Translations under genes and position numbers: made by a program
Notes under the pieces: model-generated
The model's database searches: none
What the model was told of the DNA's origin: nothing
Seen by the model: only the letters and a program-made list of their open reading frames with translations
Part shown: positions 35,831-42,041 of the stretch, one piece after another
Position numbering within the stretch: the first letter of the stretch is position 1
How the letters are laid out: every line of letters begins with the position of its first letter
Assembly: GCF_002159175.1 (NCBI RefSeq)
Contig: NZ_NFGZ01000026.1
Coordinates: 1-42,041 of the forward strand
Reading direction: 5' to 3'
Length of the DNA stretch: 42,041 bases
Source: Flavonifractor sp. An92
Lineage (GTDB): Bacteria; Bacillota; Clostridia; Oscillospirales; Oscillospiraceae

Positions 35831-36679
35831 ATGACTTCTGCGGAAGAAAAATCCCTGAAACTCACCGCCGTCAGCGTGCGGGAGGGCGTGCTCACCAGCA
35901 CCCACGGCGCCAAGGCCGGCCATCCCGGCGGCTCTCTCTCGGCGGCCGACATGTTCACCTATCTCTACTTCAAGGAGATGCGCGTGGACCCCAAGAACCC
36001 CAAGTGGGAGGACCGTGATCGCTTTGTCCTCTCCAAGGGCCACACCGCTCCCGGCCTGTACAGCGCGCTGGCGCTGAAGGGCTACTTCCCCGTGGAGGAC
36101 CTGCCCACCCTGCGCCACATCGACAGCTACCTCCAGGGCCACCCCAACATGAACACCGTCCCCGGCGTTGACATGTCCACCGGTTCTCTGGGCCAGGGCC
36201 TCTCCGCCGCTGCCGGCATGGCCAAGGGCGCCAAGTTCCTGAACAAGGACGTCAACGTCTACTGCCTGGTGGGCGACGGCGAGCTGGCCGAGGGTCAGAT
36301 CTGGGAGGCCACCATGTTCGCCGCCCACTACAAGCTGGATAACCTGTGCATCATCGTGGACCTGAACGGCCTGCAGATCGACGGCCGCACCTGCGACGTC
36401 ATGAACACCGAGCCCGTGGACAAGAAGTTCGAGTCCTTCGGCTGCGACGTGGTCAAGATCAACGGCCACGACTTCCAGGACATCGAGTCCGCTTTCGCCA
36501 AGTTCCACGCCAACAAGGGCACCGGCAAGCCCACCGCCATCCTCATGAAGACCACCAAGGGCAAGGGCGTCTCCTACATGGAGGACAAGGCCGGCTGGCA
36601 CGGCAAGGCCCCCAACGATGAGGAGTACGCGCAGGGTATGGCAGAACTGGCGGCCGCTCGCGCCGCACTGGAGGTGTAA
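35831..36679 (+). CDS. Transketolase, N-terminal (TPP-binding) subunit
   Basis: A 282-residue protein equal to the first half of a classical transketolase. H31 (GHPGG), H71 (SKGH) and the TPP-binding GDGE (148-151) are present. The second half is encoded by the next gene, starting 2 bases after this stop. The split form is common in Clostridia. With its partner it moves two-carbon units between D-xylulose-5-P and other sugar phosphates, the exit from this pathway. Confidence 0.95.
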   Translation: MTSAEEKSLKLTAVSVREGVLTSTHGAKAGHPGGSLSAADMFTYLYFKEMRVDPKNPKWEDRDRFVLSKGHTAPGLYSALALKGYFPVEDLPTLRHIDSYLQGHPNMNTVPGVDMSTGSLGQGLSAAAGMAKGAKFLNKDVNVYCLVGDGELAEGQIWEATMFAAHYKLDNLCIIVDLNGLQIDGRTCDVMNTEPVDKKFESFGCDVVKINGHDFQDIESAFAKFHANKGTGKPTAILMKTTKGKGVSYMEDKAGWHGKAPNDEEYAQGMAELAAARAALEV

Positions 36680-36681
36680 TC

Positions 36682-37626
36682 ATGGCAGAAGTGAAAAAAG
36701 TCGCGACCCGTGACAGCTACGGCAACGCTCTGAAGGAGCTGGGCGCCGTGGCCCCCAACCTGGTGGTGCTGGACGCCGACCTGGCCGGCGCCACCAAGAC
36801 CGCCACCTTCCAGAAGGCCTTCCCCGAGCGGCACTTCGACTGCGGCATCGCCGAGGCCAACATGGTCAACGTGGCCGCGGGCCTGTCCACCATGGGCCTG
36901 GTCCCCTTCGCCGCCACCTTCGCCATGTTCGCCGCCGGCCGCGCCTATGAGCAGGTGCGCAACACCATCGGCTACCCCCACCTGAACGTGAAGATCGGTG
37001 CCACCCACGGCGGCATCTCCGTGGGCGAGGACGGCGCTTCCCACCAGTGCTGTGAGGACTTCGCCCTCATGCGCACCATCCCCGGCATGACCGTCATGTG
37101 CCCCGCCGACGACGTGGAGGCCCGCAAGATGGTCAAGGCCGCCTACGAGATGGAGGGCCCCGTCTACATGCGCTTCGGCCGCGCCGCCACCCCCGTGTTC
37201 CACGACGAGGACTATGACTTCCAGATCGGCAAGGGCGAGGTGCTCCAGGACGGCACCGACATCGCCATCATCGCCACCGGCATCATGGTGCCCGAGGCCA
37301 TTGAGGCCGGCAAGGCCCTGGCCGAGGCCGGCATCTCCGCCCGGGTCATCAACATGGCCACCATCAAGCCCCTGGACGAGGAGCTGGTGCTGAAGGCCGC
37401 CAAGGAGTGCGGCAAGATCGTCACCGTGGAGGAGCACTCCATCATCGGCGGTCTGGGCGAGGCTGTGTGCGGCCTGCTGAGCGAGCAGCTGCCCACCCCC
37501 GTCAAGCGCATCGGCGTCAACGACGAGTTCGGCCACTCCGGCCCCGCCGCCGCTCTGCTCAAGCAGTTCGGTCTGTGCGCCGACCACATCGTGGAAGTGG
37601 CCAAGGAGATGACCTCCAAGGGTTAA
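36682..37626 (+). CDS. Transketolase, C-terminal (pyrimidine-binding) subunit
   Basis: A 314-residue partner carrying the transketolase pyrimidine and C-terminal domains. DADLAGATKT, the glutamate-containing GIAEANMVNVAAGL and THGGISVGEDGASHQ are the family motifs. GAGGTG precedes the ATG. It pairs with the preceding gene product. Confidence 0.95.
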   Translation: MAEVKKVATRDSYGNALKELGAVAPNLVVLDADLAGATKTATFQKAFPERHFDCGIAEANMVNVAAGLSTMGLVPFAATFAMFAAGRAYEQVRNTIGYPHLNVKIGATHGGISVGEDGASHQCCEDFALMRTIPGMTVMCPADDVEARKMVKAAYEMEGPVYMRFGRAATPVFHDEDYDFQIGKGEVLQDGTDIAIIATGIMVPEAIEAGKALAEAGISARVINMATIKPLDEELVLKAAKECGKIVTVEEHSIIGGLGEAVCGLLSEQLPTPVKRIGVNDEFGHSGPAAALLKQFGLCADHIVEVAKEMTSKG

Positions 37627-37646
37627 TCGCGAAAGGAGCCGACAGC

Positions 37647-38303
37647 ATGGTACTGGTATGTCCCTCCGTTCTCTCCGCCGACTTCGCCCGGCTGGGCGAG
37701 GAGTGCACCCGGGTGCTGGAGGCCGGGGCCGACTGGATCCATTTTGACGTGATGGACGGCCGGTTTGTGGATAACATCAGCTTCGGGCTGCCGGTGCTGG
37801 AGTCCCTCCACCGCGCTCTGCCCGAGGCGGTGATGGATGTGCACCTGATGATCGCCCATCCCCTGCGCTTCGTCCGCCGCTTCGCGGAGGCCGGAGCCAA
37901 CTACCTCACCGTCCACGTGGAGACCACCGACGCCCTCCCCGCCACTCTGCCCGCCATCCACGCCTGCGGGTGCAAGGCGGGCCTGTCCCTCAATCCGGGT
38001 ACCCCGGTGGAGGCGGTGTTCCCCTACCTGGACCAGCTGGAGCTGGTACTGGTGATGGGCGTGGAGCCCGGCCACGGCGGACAGCCCTTTGACCGCCGGG
38101 CCCTGGGCAAGCTCTCCGCCCTGCGGGACGAGTGCGCCCGCCGGGGCCTCTCCCCCGTCCTCTCGGTGGACGGCGGCGTGAAGCCCGGCACCACCGCGCC
38201 CGAGTGCGTGGCCGCCGGCGCCACCGCCCTGGTGGCGGGCAGCGCTGTCTTCAACGCCAAGGACGTCCCCGCCGCGGTGCGGCAGCTGAAAGAGTCAACC
38301 TGA
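37647..38303 (+). CDS. rpe: Ribulose-phosphate 3-epimerase
   Basis: A 218-residue TIM-barrel metalloenzyme that interconverts D-ribulose-5-P and D-xylulose-5-P. H32 and D34 (HFDVMDG), H66 (DVHLM) and the aspartate in SVDGG are the metal ligands. MGVEPGHGGQ forms the flexible loop. Residues fit Rpe and not the related decarboxylase UlaD. AAAGGAG precedes the start. Confidence 0.95.
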   Translation: MVLVCPSVLSADFARLGEECTRVLEAGADWIHFDVMDGRFVDNISFGLPVLESLHRALPEAVMDVHLMIAHPLRFVRRFAEAGANYLTVHVETTDALPATLPAIHACGCKAGLSLNPGTPVEAVFPYLDQLELVLVMGVEPGHGGQPFDRRALGKLSALRDECARRGLSPVLSVDGGVKPGTTAPECVAAGATALVAGSAVFNAKDVPAAVRQLKEST

Positions 38304-38309
38304 TCCGGC

Positions 38310-38341
38310 GCGGGCGGCACACGATCCCGTGTGCCGCCCGC
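38310..38341 (+). terminator. Strong hairpin after rpe
   Basis: A perfect 14-bp stem (GCGGGCGGCACACG with its complement, ATCC loop) follows the rpe stop by 6 bases. The downstream TGTTTG is a poor T run, so termination may be partial. Confidence 0.6.
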
Positions 38342-38381
38342 TGTTTGCCCCTATCCGACCACCGACCAATGGAGGATCACC

Positions 38382-38933
38382 ATGGACCACAGTCAGACAT
38401 CGCCGTCCGCCTTTCGCGCTGAATTTACCTACACCGACCCCATCCTCTCGGATTTCGAGGCGCTGTACGGGAAAAAGGGCACCGTCTCCCTCCCCGCGCG
38501 CATCCTGTGCGGGGTGCTGGGCACGGTGGGCGCGGTCTATTTCGGCGTAGAGCTCTATACCCAGGGCCTGAGCATCGCTCGGGTGGGCTATCTGATCCTC
38601 TGCTCGCTGATGATCCTGGTGGCACTCTCCAGCCGGAAGCGCAGCGGGTCGGACGAGACGCTGAAAAAATACCGCAAGCACTACCTGAATCAGAAGGTGT
38701 CCTTCCGCATCGACGAGAACGGCGTGGAGATGAAGCTGCAGGGGCAGAAGAATTTCGCCCGCAGCAAGTTCAGCCAGATCTACAGCCTGCTGGAGACGGA
38801 GCGGTGCTTCTACTTCGTCATCAAGGGCAAGGCCTACTACATTCTCTCCAAGGACGCCCTGGCCGACCCTGACGGCCTGCGCCGGTACATGGAGCGGCAG
38901 TGCCGGAAGAAGTTCCAGTCCTTCCAGCTCTGA
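38382..38933 (+). CDS. YcxB-like membrane protein
   Basis: A 183-residue protein with two adjacent hydrophobic segments (about residues 43-62 and 70-88). The soluble C-terminal domain resembles YcxB-like proteins (VSFRIDENGVEMKLQGQ, YFVIKGKAYYILSKDAL). Function is unknown. GGAGG lies 7 bases before the ATG at 38382. It lies after the rpe hairpin, with no clear promoter of its own. Confidence 0.65.
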   Translation: MDHSQTSPSAFRAEFTYTDPILSDFEALYGKKGTVSLPARILCGVLGTVGAVYFGVELYTQGLSIARVGYLILCSLMILVALSSRKRSGSDETLKKYRKHYLNQKVSFRIDENGVEMKLQGQKNFARSKFSQIYSLLETERCFYFVIKGKAYYILSKDALADPDGLRRYMERQCRKKFQSFQL

Positions 38934-38974
38934 GCCGTCTCCCGGCTATCCTGTGAGAGAATCTGGTGATACTT

Positions 38975-39673
38975 ATGATACGGACCGTCATCTTTGACAT
39001 CGACAATACGCTCTACGACTACGACGCCGCCCACGCCGCGGGCTTCGCCGCCCTCACCGGGTACGCCCAGCGGGAGCTGGGGGTGGCGCTGGAGGACTTC
39101 CCCGCCCTCCACCACGCGGCCAACGAGGTCCTCAAGGCCCACGCCGGGGCCAACTGCGCCGCCACCCACAACCGCCTCATCCGCTATCAGCTTCTGCTGG
39201 AGCAGCTGGGAAAGCCCCTCACCCACGCCCCGGTCATGGAGCGGCTCTACTGGAACACACTGGTGGACGCCGCCGTCCCCAGCCCCGGCGTGGAGGACTG
39301 CCTGCGGGCGCTGAAGGCGGCCGGGGTGCGCCTGGGCATCGGCACCGACATGACCGCCGACTGGCAGTATGTGAAGCTGGAGCGCCTGGGGCTGCTGCCC
39401 TGGTTCGACTTCGTGGTCACCAGTGAGGAGGCCTCCGACGAAAAGCCGGGGGAGCACTTCTTTGCCCTGTGCCTGGAGAAGGCCGGGTGCCCGGCGGAGG
39501 CGTGCGCCTTTGTGGGGGACAACCCCAAAAAGGACGTGGCCGGGGCCCTGCGGGCGGGGATGCGCCCCGTCTGGTTCTGCCCCGGGTCGGAGGCCGAAGC
39601 CCCCGCCGGGGTCCTGCGGGTGGACCGGCTGGACCGGCTGCCCGGGCTCCTTCTGGAGGGGCCCACACCATAA
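38975..39673 (+). CDS. HAD-family hydrolase
   Basis: A 232-residue HAD-I enzyme with the nucleophile motif FDIDNTL (D8, D10), a helical cap, GIGTDMT in place of the usual second motif, and GDNPKKDV as the metal site. Relatives are nucleotide or sugar phosphatases. The start could be ATG 38975 or GTG 38966; homology favours 38975. The natural substrate is unknown. Confidence 0.85.
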   Translation: MIRTVIFDIDNTLYDYDAAHAAGFAALTGYAQRELGVALEDFPALHHAANEVLKAHAGANCAATHNRLIRYQLLLEQLGKPLTHAPVMERLYWNTLVDAAVPSPGVEDCLRALKAAGVRLGIGTDMTADWQYVKLERLGLLPWFDFVVTSEEASDEKPGEHFFALCLEKAGCPAEACAFVGDNPKKDVAGALRAGMRPVWFCPGSEAEAPAGVLRVDRLDRLPGLLLEGPTP

Positions 39674-39695
39674 CCATGGAAAAAGAGGATGTATT

Positions 39696-40478
39696 ATGAA
39701 ACGCGATCGCCAGTCGGTCAATGACCGCCATACAAAGATCCTCTCCCTGCTGCGGGAGCGCAGGGAGATCAAGGTCGAGGAGCTGGCGCAGATCTTCGAC
39801 GTCTCTCCCATGACCATCCGCCGGGATCTGCAGCATCTGGAGGATCGCGGCCTGGTCAGCCGATTTTACGGCGGCGCGGTGGCGGAGCAGCGCCTCCCCT
39901 CGCCCGCGGAGGCCGACCAGGTCAAGCTGTACCGTGACCTCATCAGCCGCTATGCCGCCACGCTGGTCTCGGAGGAGGACCACATCTTCATCAACGGCAG
40001 CAAAACCGCCCTGGGTCTGCTGGACTACCTGGAGCAGAAGCAGGTCCGGGTGTTCACCAACAACGGCCTGGTCTGCGCCAAAAAGTACCCCTCCAACCTG
40101 CGCATCACCCTGTCGGGCGGCGATGTCCGGGGGCAGAACGCCATTCTCACCGGCGACTGCACCATGCGCAACCTCCTGATGGAACAGGCCGGAAAGGCCT
40201 TCATCGGCTGCACCGGCATCTCCCCCAACGGCGAGCTGCTGTGCGGCATCCCCACGGAGCTGGCCATCAATGAGACCATGCTGAGCCACTCCAACCAGTA
40301 CTATATCCTGGCCGACCACACCAAGATCGGCGTCATGGGGACGTATGCCAGTCTGCACCTGGAGAAAATGGGGACCGTCATCACTGACGAGAAGGCCCCC
40401 GCCGCCGTGCTGGACCAGCTGCGCTTCATCGGGATGGGGGTCATCCAGGTCAAGCAGAGCGATTTTGACCTGGACTGA
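39696..40478 (+). CDS. DeoR-family transcriptional regulator, probable ascorbate regulon repressor
   Basis: A 260-residue regulator. The N-terminal DeoR helix-turn-helix covers about residues 10-60 (ILSLLRERREIKVEELAQIF, SPMTIRRDLQHLEDRGLV, RFYGGAV). The C-terminal sugar-phosphate-sensing domain includes GSKTALGLL, TNNG, LSGGDVRG and ADHTKIG. It ends the rightward run, and UlaR of E. coli is from the same family. The TTCGTTT sites in the divergent region are its likely targets. It is followed by a clear terminator. Confidence 0.88.
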   Translation: MKRDRQSVNDRHTKILSLLRERREIKVEELAQIFDVSPMTIRRDLQHLEDRGLVSRFYGGAVAEQRLPSPAEADQVKLYRDLISRYAATLVSEEDHIFINGSKTALGLLDYLEQKQVRVFTNNGLVCAKKYPSNLRITLSGGDVRGQNAILTGDCTMRNLLMEQAGKAFIGCTGISPNGELLCGIPTELAINETMLSHSNQYYILADHTKIGVMGTYASLHLEKMGTVITDEKAPAAVLDQLRFIGMGVIQVKQSDFDLD

Positions 40479-40501
40479 CCAGGGTCCCAGCCTCAGATGC
40501 C

Positions 40502-40537
40502 AGCCGGACGCGCTGCTCCCAGTGCGCCCGGCTTTTT
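40502..40537 (+). terminator. Intrinsic terminator after the DeoR gene
   Basis: AGCCGG and CCGGCT, with further inner pairing (CGC.CTG/CAGTGCG), are followed by TTTTT. The terminator ends immediately before the -35 box of the guanine deaminase promoter. Confidence 0.85.
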
Positions 40538-40538
40538 C

Positions 40539-40567
40539 TTGACGGAGTGTCTGAAAGCGGGTATAAT
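40539..40567 (+). promoter_or_regulatory. Guanine deaminase promoter
   Basis: TTGACG (40539-40544) and TATAAT (40562-40567) are 17 bases apart. The transcript would begin just before the riboswitch-like aptamer. Confidence 0.85.
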
Positions 40568-40581
40568 AAAGACAGAATGAA

Positions 40582-40638
40582 GACTCATATAGGCCCATAA
40601 TCGGTTGGGCGTTTCTACCGGCTGCCGTAAACAGCCGC
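40582..40638 (+). promoter_or_regulatory. Purine-riboswitch-like aptamer
   Basis: P1 pairs GACTCATA with TATCAGTC (one mismatch). P2 is GCCCA/TGGGC with loop TAATCGGT. The joining segment GTTTCTACC is exactly the purine-riboswitch J2/3. P3 is GGCTG/CAGCC with the loop CCGTAAA, also exact. J3/1 reads GCCC before TAT where B. subtilis xpt has GAC, and J1/2 is TAGG, so the binding pocket deviates from the guanine consensus although a C precedes TAT. Confidence 0.85.
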
Positions 40639-40697
40639 CCTATCAGTCTCCCGTTCCGGAATGGGGACCGTATGGGCGCAGCTACGGCGGCTTTTTT
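40620..40697 (+). terminator. Expression platform: terminator that reuses aptamer P3
   Basis: GGCTGCCGTA (40620-40629, part of P3) pairs with TACGGCGGCT (40683-40692), which ends in a run of T. The inner part adds CGCCC/GGGCG pairing and a local hairpin CCCGTTCC/GGAATGGG. Terminator and aptamer cannot coexist, so ligand binding should allow transcription into the deaminase gene. Confidence 0.8.
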
Positions 40698-40733
40698 CGT
40701 CCCCACCGACCTTGTGAGAAAGGGTGCATCTAT

Positions 40734-42008
40734 ATGAAAAATTCCTTCGTACTCCGGGGCGACGTGGCGTACAGCCTGAGCCCCAAAGAATGGCGTACCG
40801 TGCCCGGCGGGTATCTGGTGTGCGTGGAGGGCCGCAGCGCCGGCGTCTTTGAGACGCTGCCGGAGCAATATACCTCCCTCCCGGTGCTGGACTTTTCCGG
40901 CAAGCTCATCGTTCCCGGCCTGATCGACCTGCACGCCCACGCCCCCCAGTACACCTACCGGGCCCTGGGCATGGACCTGGAGCTGCTGGACTGGCTGAAC
41001 ATCCACACCTTCCCCGCCGAGGCCCGCTATGCTGACCTGGACTTCGCCGGGGCGGCCTATGACCGCTTTGTGGAGGACCTGCGGCGCAGCCCCACCACCC
41101 GGGCCTGCCTCTTCGCCACCTCCCACACCGACGCCACTCTGCTGCTGATGGAGAAGCTGGAACGCAGCGGCCTCATCACCCAGGTGGGCAAGGTCAACAT
41201 GGACCGCAACTGCGACTCCCCCGCCCGGGAGGCCGACGCCCGGACCTCCCTCTCGGAGACGGTGCGCTGGCTGGACGGGTGCGGCTCGTTCCACCGCACC
41301 ACCCCCATCCTCACCCCCCGGTTCATCCCCTCCTGCACCGACGAGCTGATGGAGGGCCTGGGGAAGCTCCAGCGGGAGCGGGGCCTCCCGGTCCAGAGCC
41401 ACCTGTCGGAAAACTTTGGTGAGATCGCCTGGGTCCAGGAGCTGTGCCCCTGGTCCTCCTGCTACGGCGACGCCTATGACCACTTTGGCCTCTTCGGCGG
41501 GGAGAACTGCCCCACCGTCATGGCCCACTGCGTCCACTCCGGGGCCGAGGAGCGCGCCCTGATGAAGGAGCGGGGGGTGTTCATTGCCCACTGCCCTGAG
41601 TCCAACACCAACCTGTCCTCCGGCATCGCGCCGGTGCGTGCCTTCCTGACCGAGGGCCTGCGGGTGGGCCTGGGCAGCGACGTGGCCGGCGGCGCACAGC
41701 TCTCGATCTTCAAGGCCATGGCCCTGGCGGTACAGGTGTCCAAGCTCCGCTGGCGCCTGACGGATCAGGAGCTGGCCCCCCTCACCGCCGCCGAGGCCTT
41801 CTGGCTGGGCACGGCGGGCGGCGGCGCCTTCTTCGGCAAGGTGGGCTCCTTCGAGCCCGGGTATGAGCTGGATGCCCTGGTGCTGGATGACACCCGCCTC
41901 TCCGGCCCCCATAACCACACCGTGTCGAAGCGGCTGGAGCAGATGATCTATCTGTCCGAGTCGGCCGACGTGACGGCCAAATTCGTGGCCGGACAGCGGC
42001 TCTTCTAA
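40734..42008 (+). CDS. guaD: Guanine deaminase
   Basis: A 424-residue amidohydrolase that converts guanine to xanthine and ammonia. The metal-binding H67 and H69 lie in PGLIDLHAHAPQY, a guanine-deaminase-type motif. DWLNIHTFPAEARY, NMDRNC, QSHLSEN, MAHCVHS, HCPESNTNLSSG and LGSDVAGG complete the family pattern. AAAGGG precedes the ATG at 40734. Control by the purine aptamer directly upstream fits a catabolic gene induced by its substrate. The window ends 33 bases after the stop. Confidence 0.94.
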   Translation: MKNSFVLRGDVAYSLSPKEWRTVPGGYLVCVEGRSAGVFETLPEQYTSLPVLDFSGKLIVPGLIDLHAHAPQYTYRALGMDLELLDWLNIHTFPAEARYADLDFAGAAYDRFVEDLRRSPTTRACLFATSHTDATLLLMEKLERSGLITQVGKVNMDRNCDSPAREADARTSLSETVRWLDGCGSFHRTTPILTPRFIPSCTDELMEGLGKLQRERGLPVQSHLSENFGEIAWVQELCPWSSCYGDAYDHFGLFGGENCPTVMAHCVHSGAEERALMKERGVFIAHCPESNTNLSSGIAPVRAFLTEGLRVGLGSDVAGGAQLSIFKAMALAVQVSKLRWRLTDQELAPLTAAEAFWLGTAGGGAFFGKVGSFEPGYELDALVLDDTRLSGPHNHTVSKRLEQMIYLSESADVTAKFVAGQRLF

Positions 42009-42041
42009 AAAAGACGCCCGGGCCGCCGCGCATCTGCGCGG

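Noticed and set aside
37647-38303. rpe as the missing UlaD decarboxylase
   Set aside because: The metal ligands and the HFDVMDG and MGVEPGHGGQ motifs are those of ribulose-phosphate 3-epimerase.

Overview
The window looks like a GC-rich anaerobic Clostridia chromosome, most likely an Oscillospiraceae gut commensal of the Flavonifractor, Lawsonibacter or Intestinimonas kind. This is an inference from GC-rich coding sequence combined with a selenocysteine operon, a Spo0A-like regulator, an SLH-anchored surface enzyme, PTS sugar uptake and a split transketolase. No phage, CRISPR array or transposase is visible.

Layout. 317-2201 (-): a YtrA-type GntR regulator with an ABC transporter ATPase and permease. 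2391-5869 (+): a Spo0A-like response regulator and a P2A-type Ca2+ ATPase. 6409-9262: the TrkA/TrkH potassium uptake pair. 9334-18096: a DUF3842 protein, then larE-larB-larC and nikABCDE. This couples nickel import to synthesis of the nickel-pincer nucleotide (NPN) cofactor, behind a leader that ends in an intrinsic terminator. 18535-22042 (-): selA-selB-selC, with tRNA-Sec read from its own promoter. 22235-25881: a transglutaminase-like protein and a secreted SLH-anchored nucleotidase, convergent. 26062-40478: a large L-ascorbate regulon built around an AT-rich divergent control region (31786-32235). Leftward run ulaG, ulaC, ulaA, ulaB, an HPr and an enzyme I. Rightward run ulaE, an unknown beta-propeller protein, a Cof-type phosphatase, ulaF, both transketolase halves, rpe, two small genes and a DeoR-family regulator. 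40539-42008: guanine deaminase behind a purine-riboswitch-like RNA whose architecture predicts an ON switch.

The most unusual structure is a dispersed repeat of about 380-400 bp present five times (1-312, 5872-6272, 14298-14694, 18097-18476, 23262-23611). It has inverted terminal repeats, no coding capacity and a chain of six to eight hairpins, several showing compensatory changes between copies. Every copy begins within about a dozen bases of a stop codon and has the same orientation relative to the gene it follows; one lies inside the nik operon between nikA and nikB. I do not recognise it as a named family.

How the genes work together. The nik genes would supply Ni2+ to LarC for the NPN cofactor, but the enzyme using the cofactor (LarA or a relative) is not here. 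In the ascorbate regulon, UlaABC with the local HPr and EI would import and phosphorylate ascorbate, UlaG would open the lactone, UlaE and UlaF would convert L-xylulose-5-P to D-xylulose-5-P, and transketolase and Rpe would feed the pentose phosphate pool. The decarboxylase UlaD that should link UlaG to UlaE is absent from the window.
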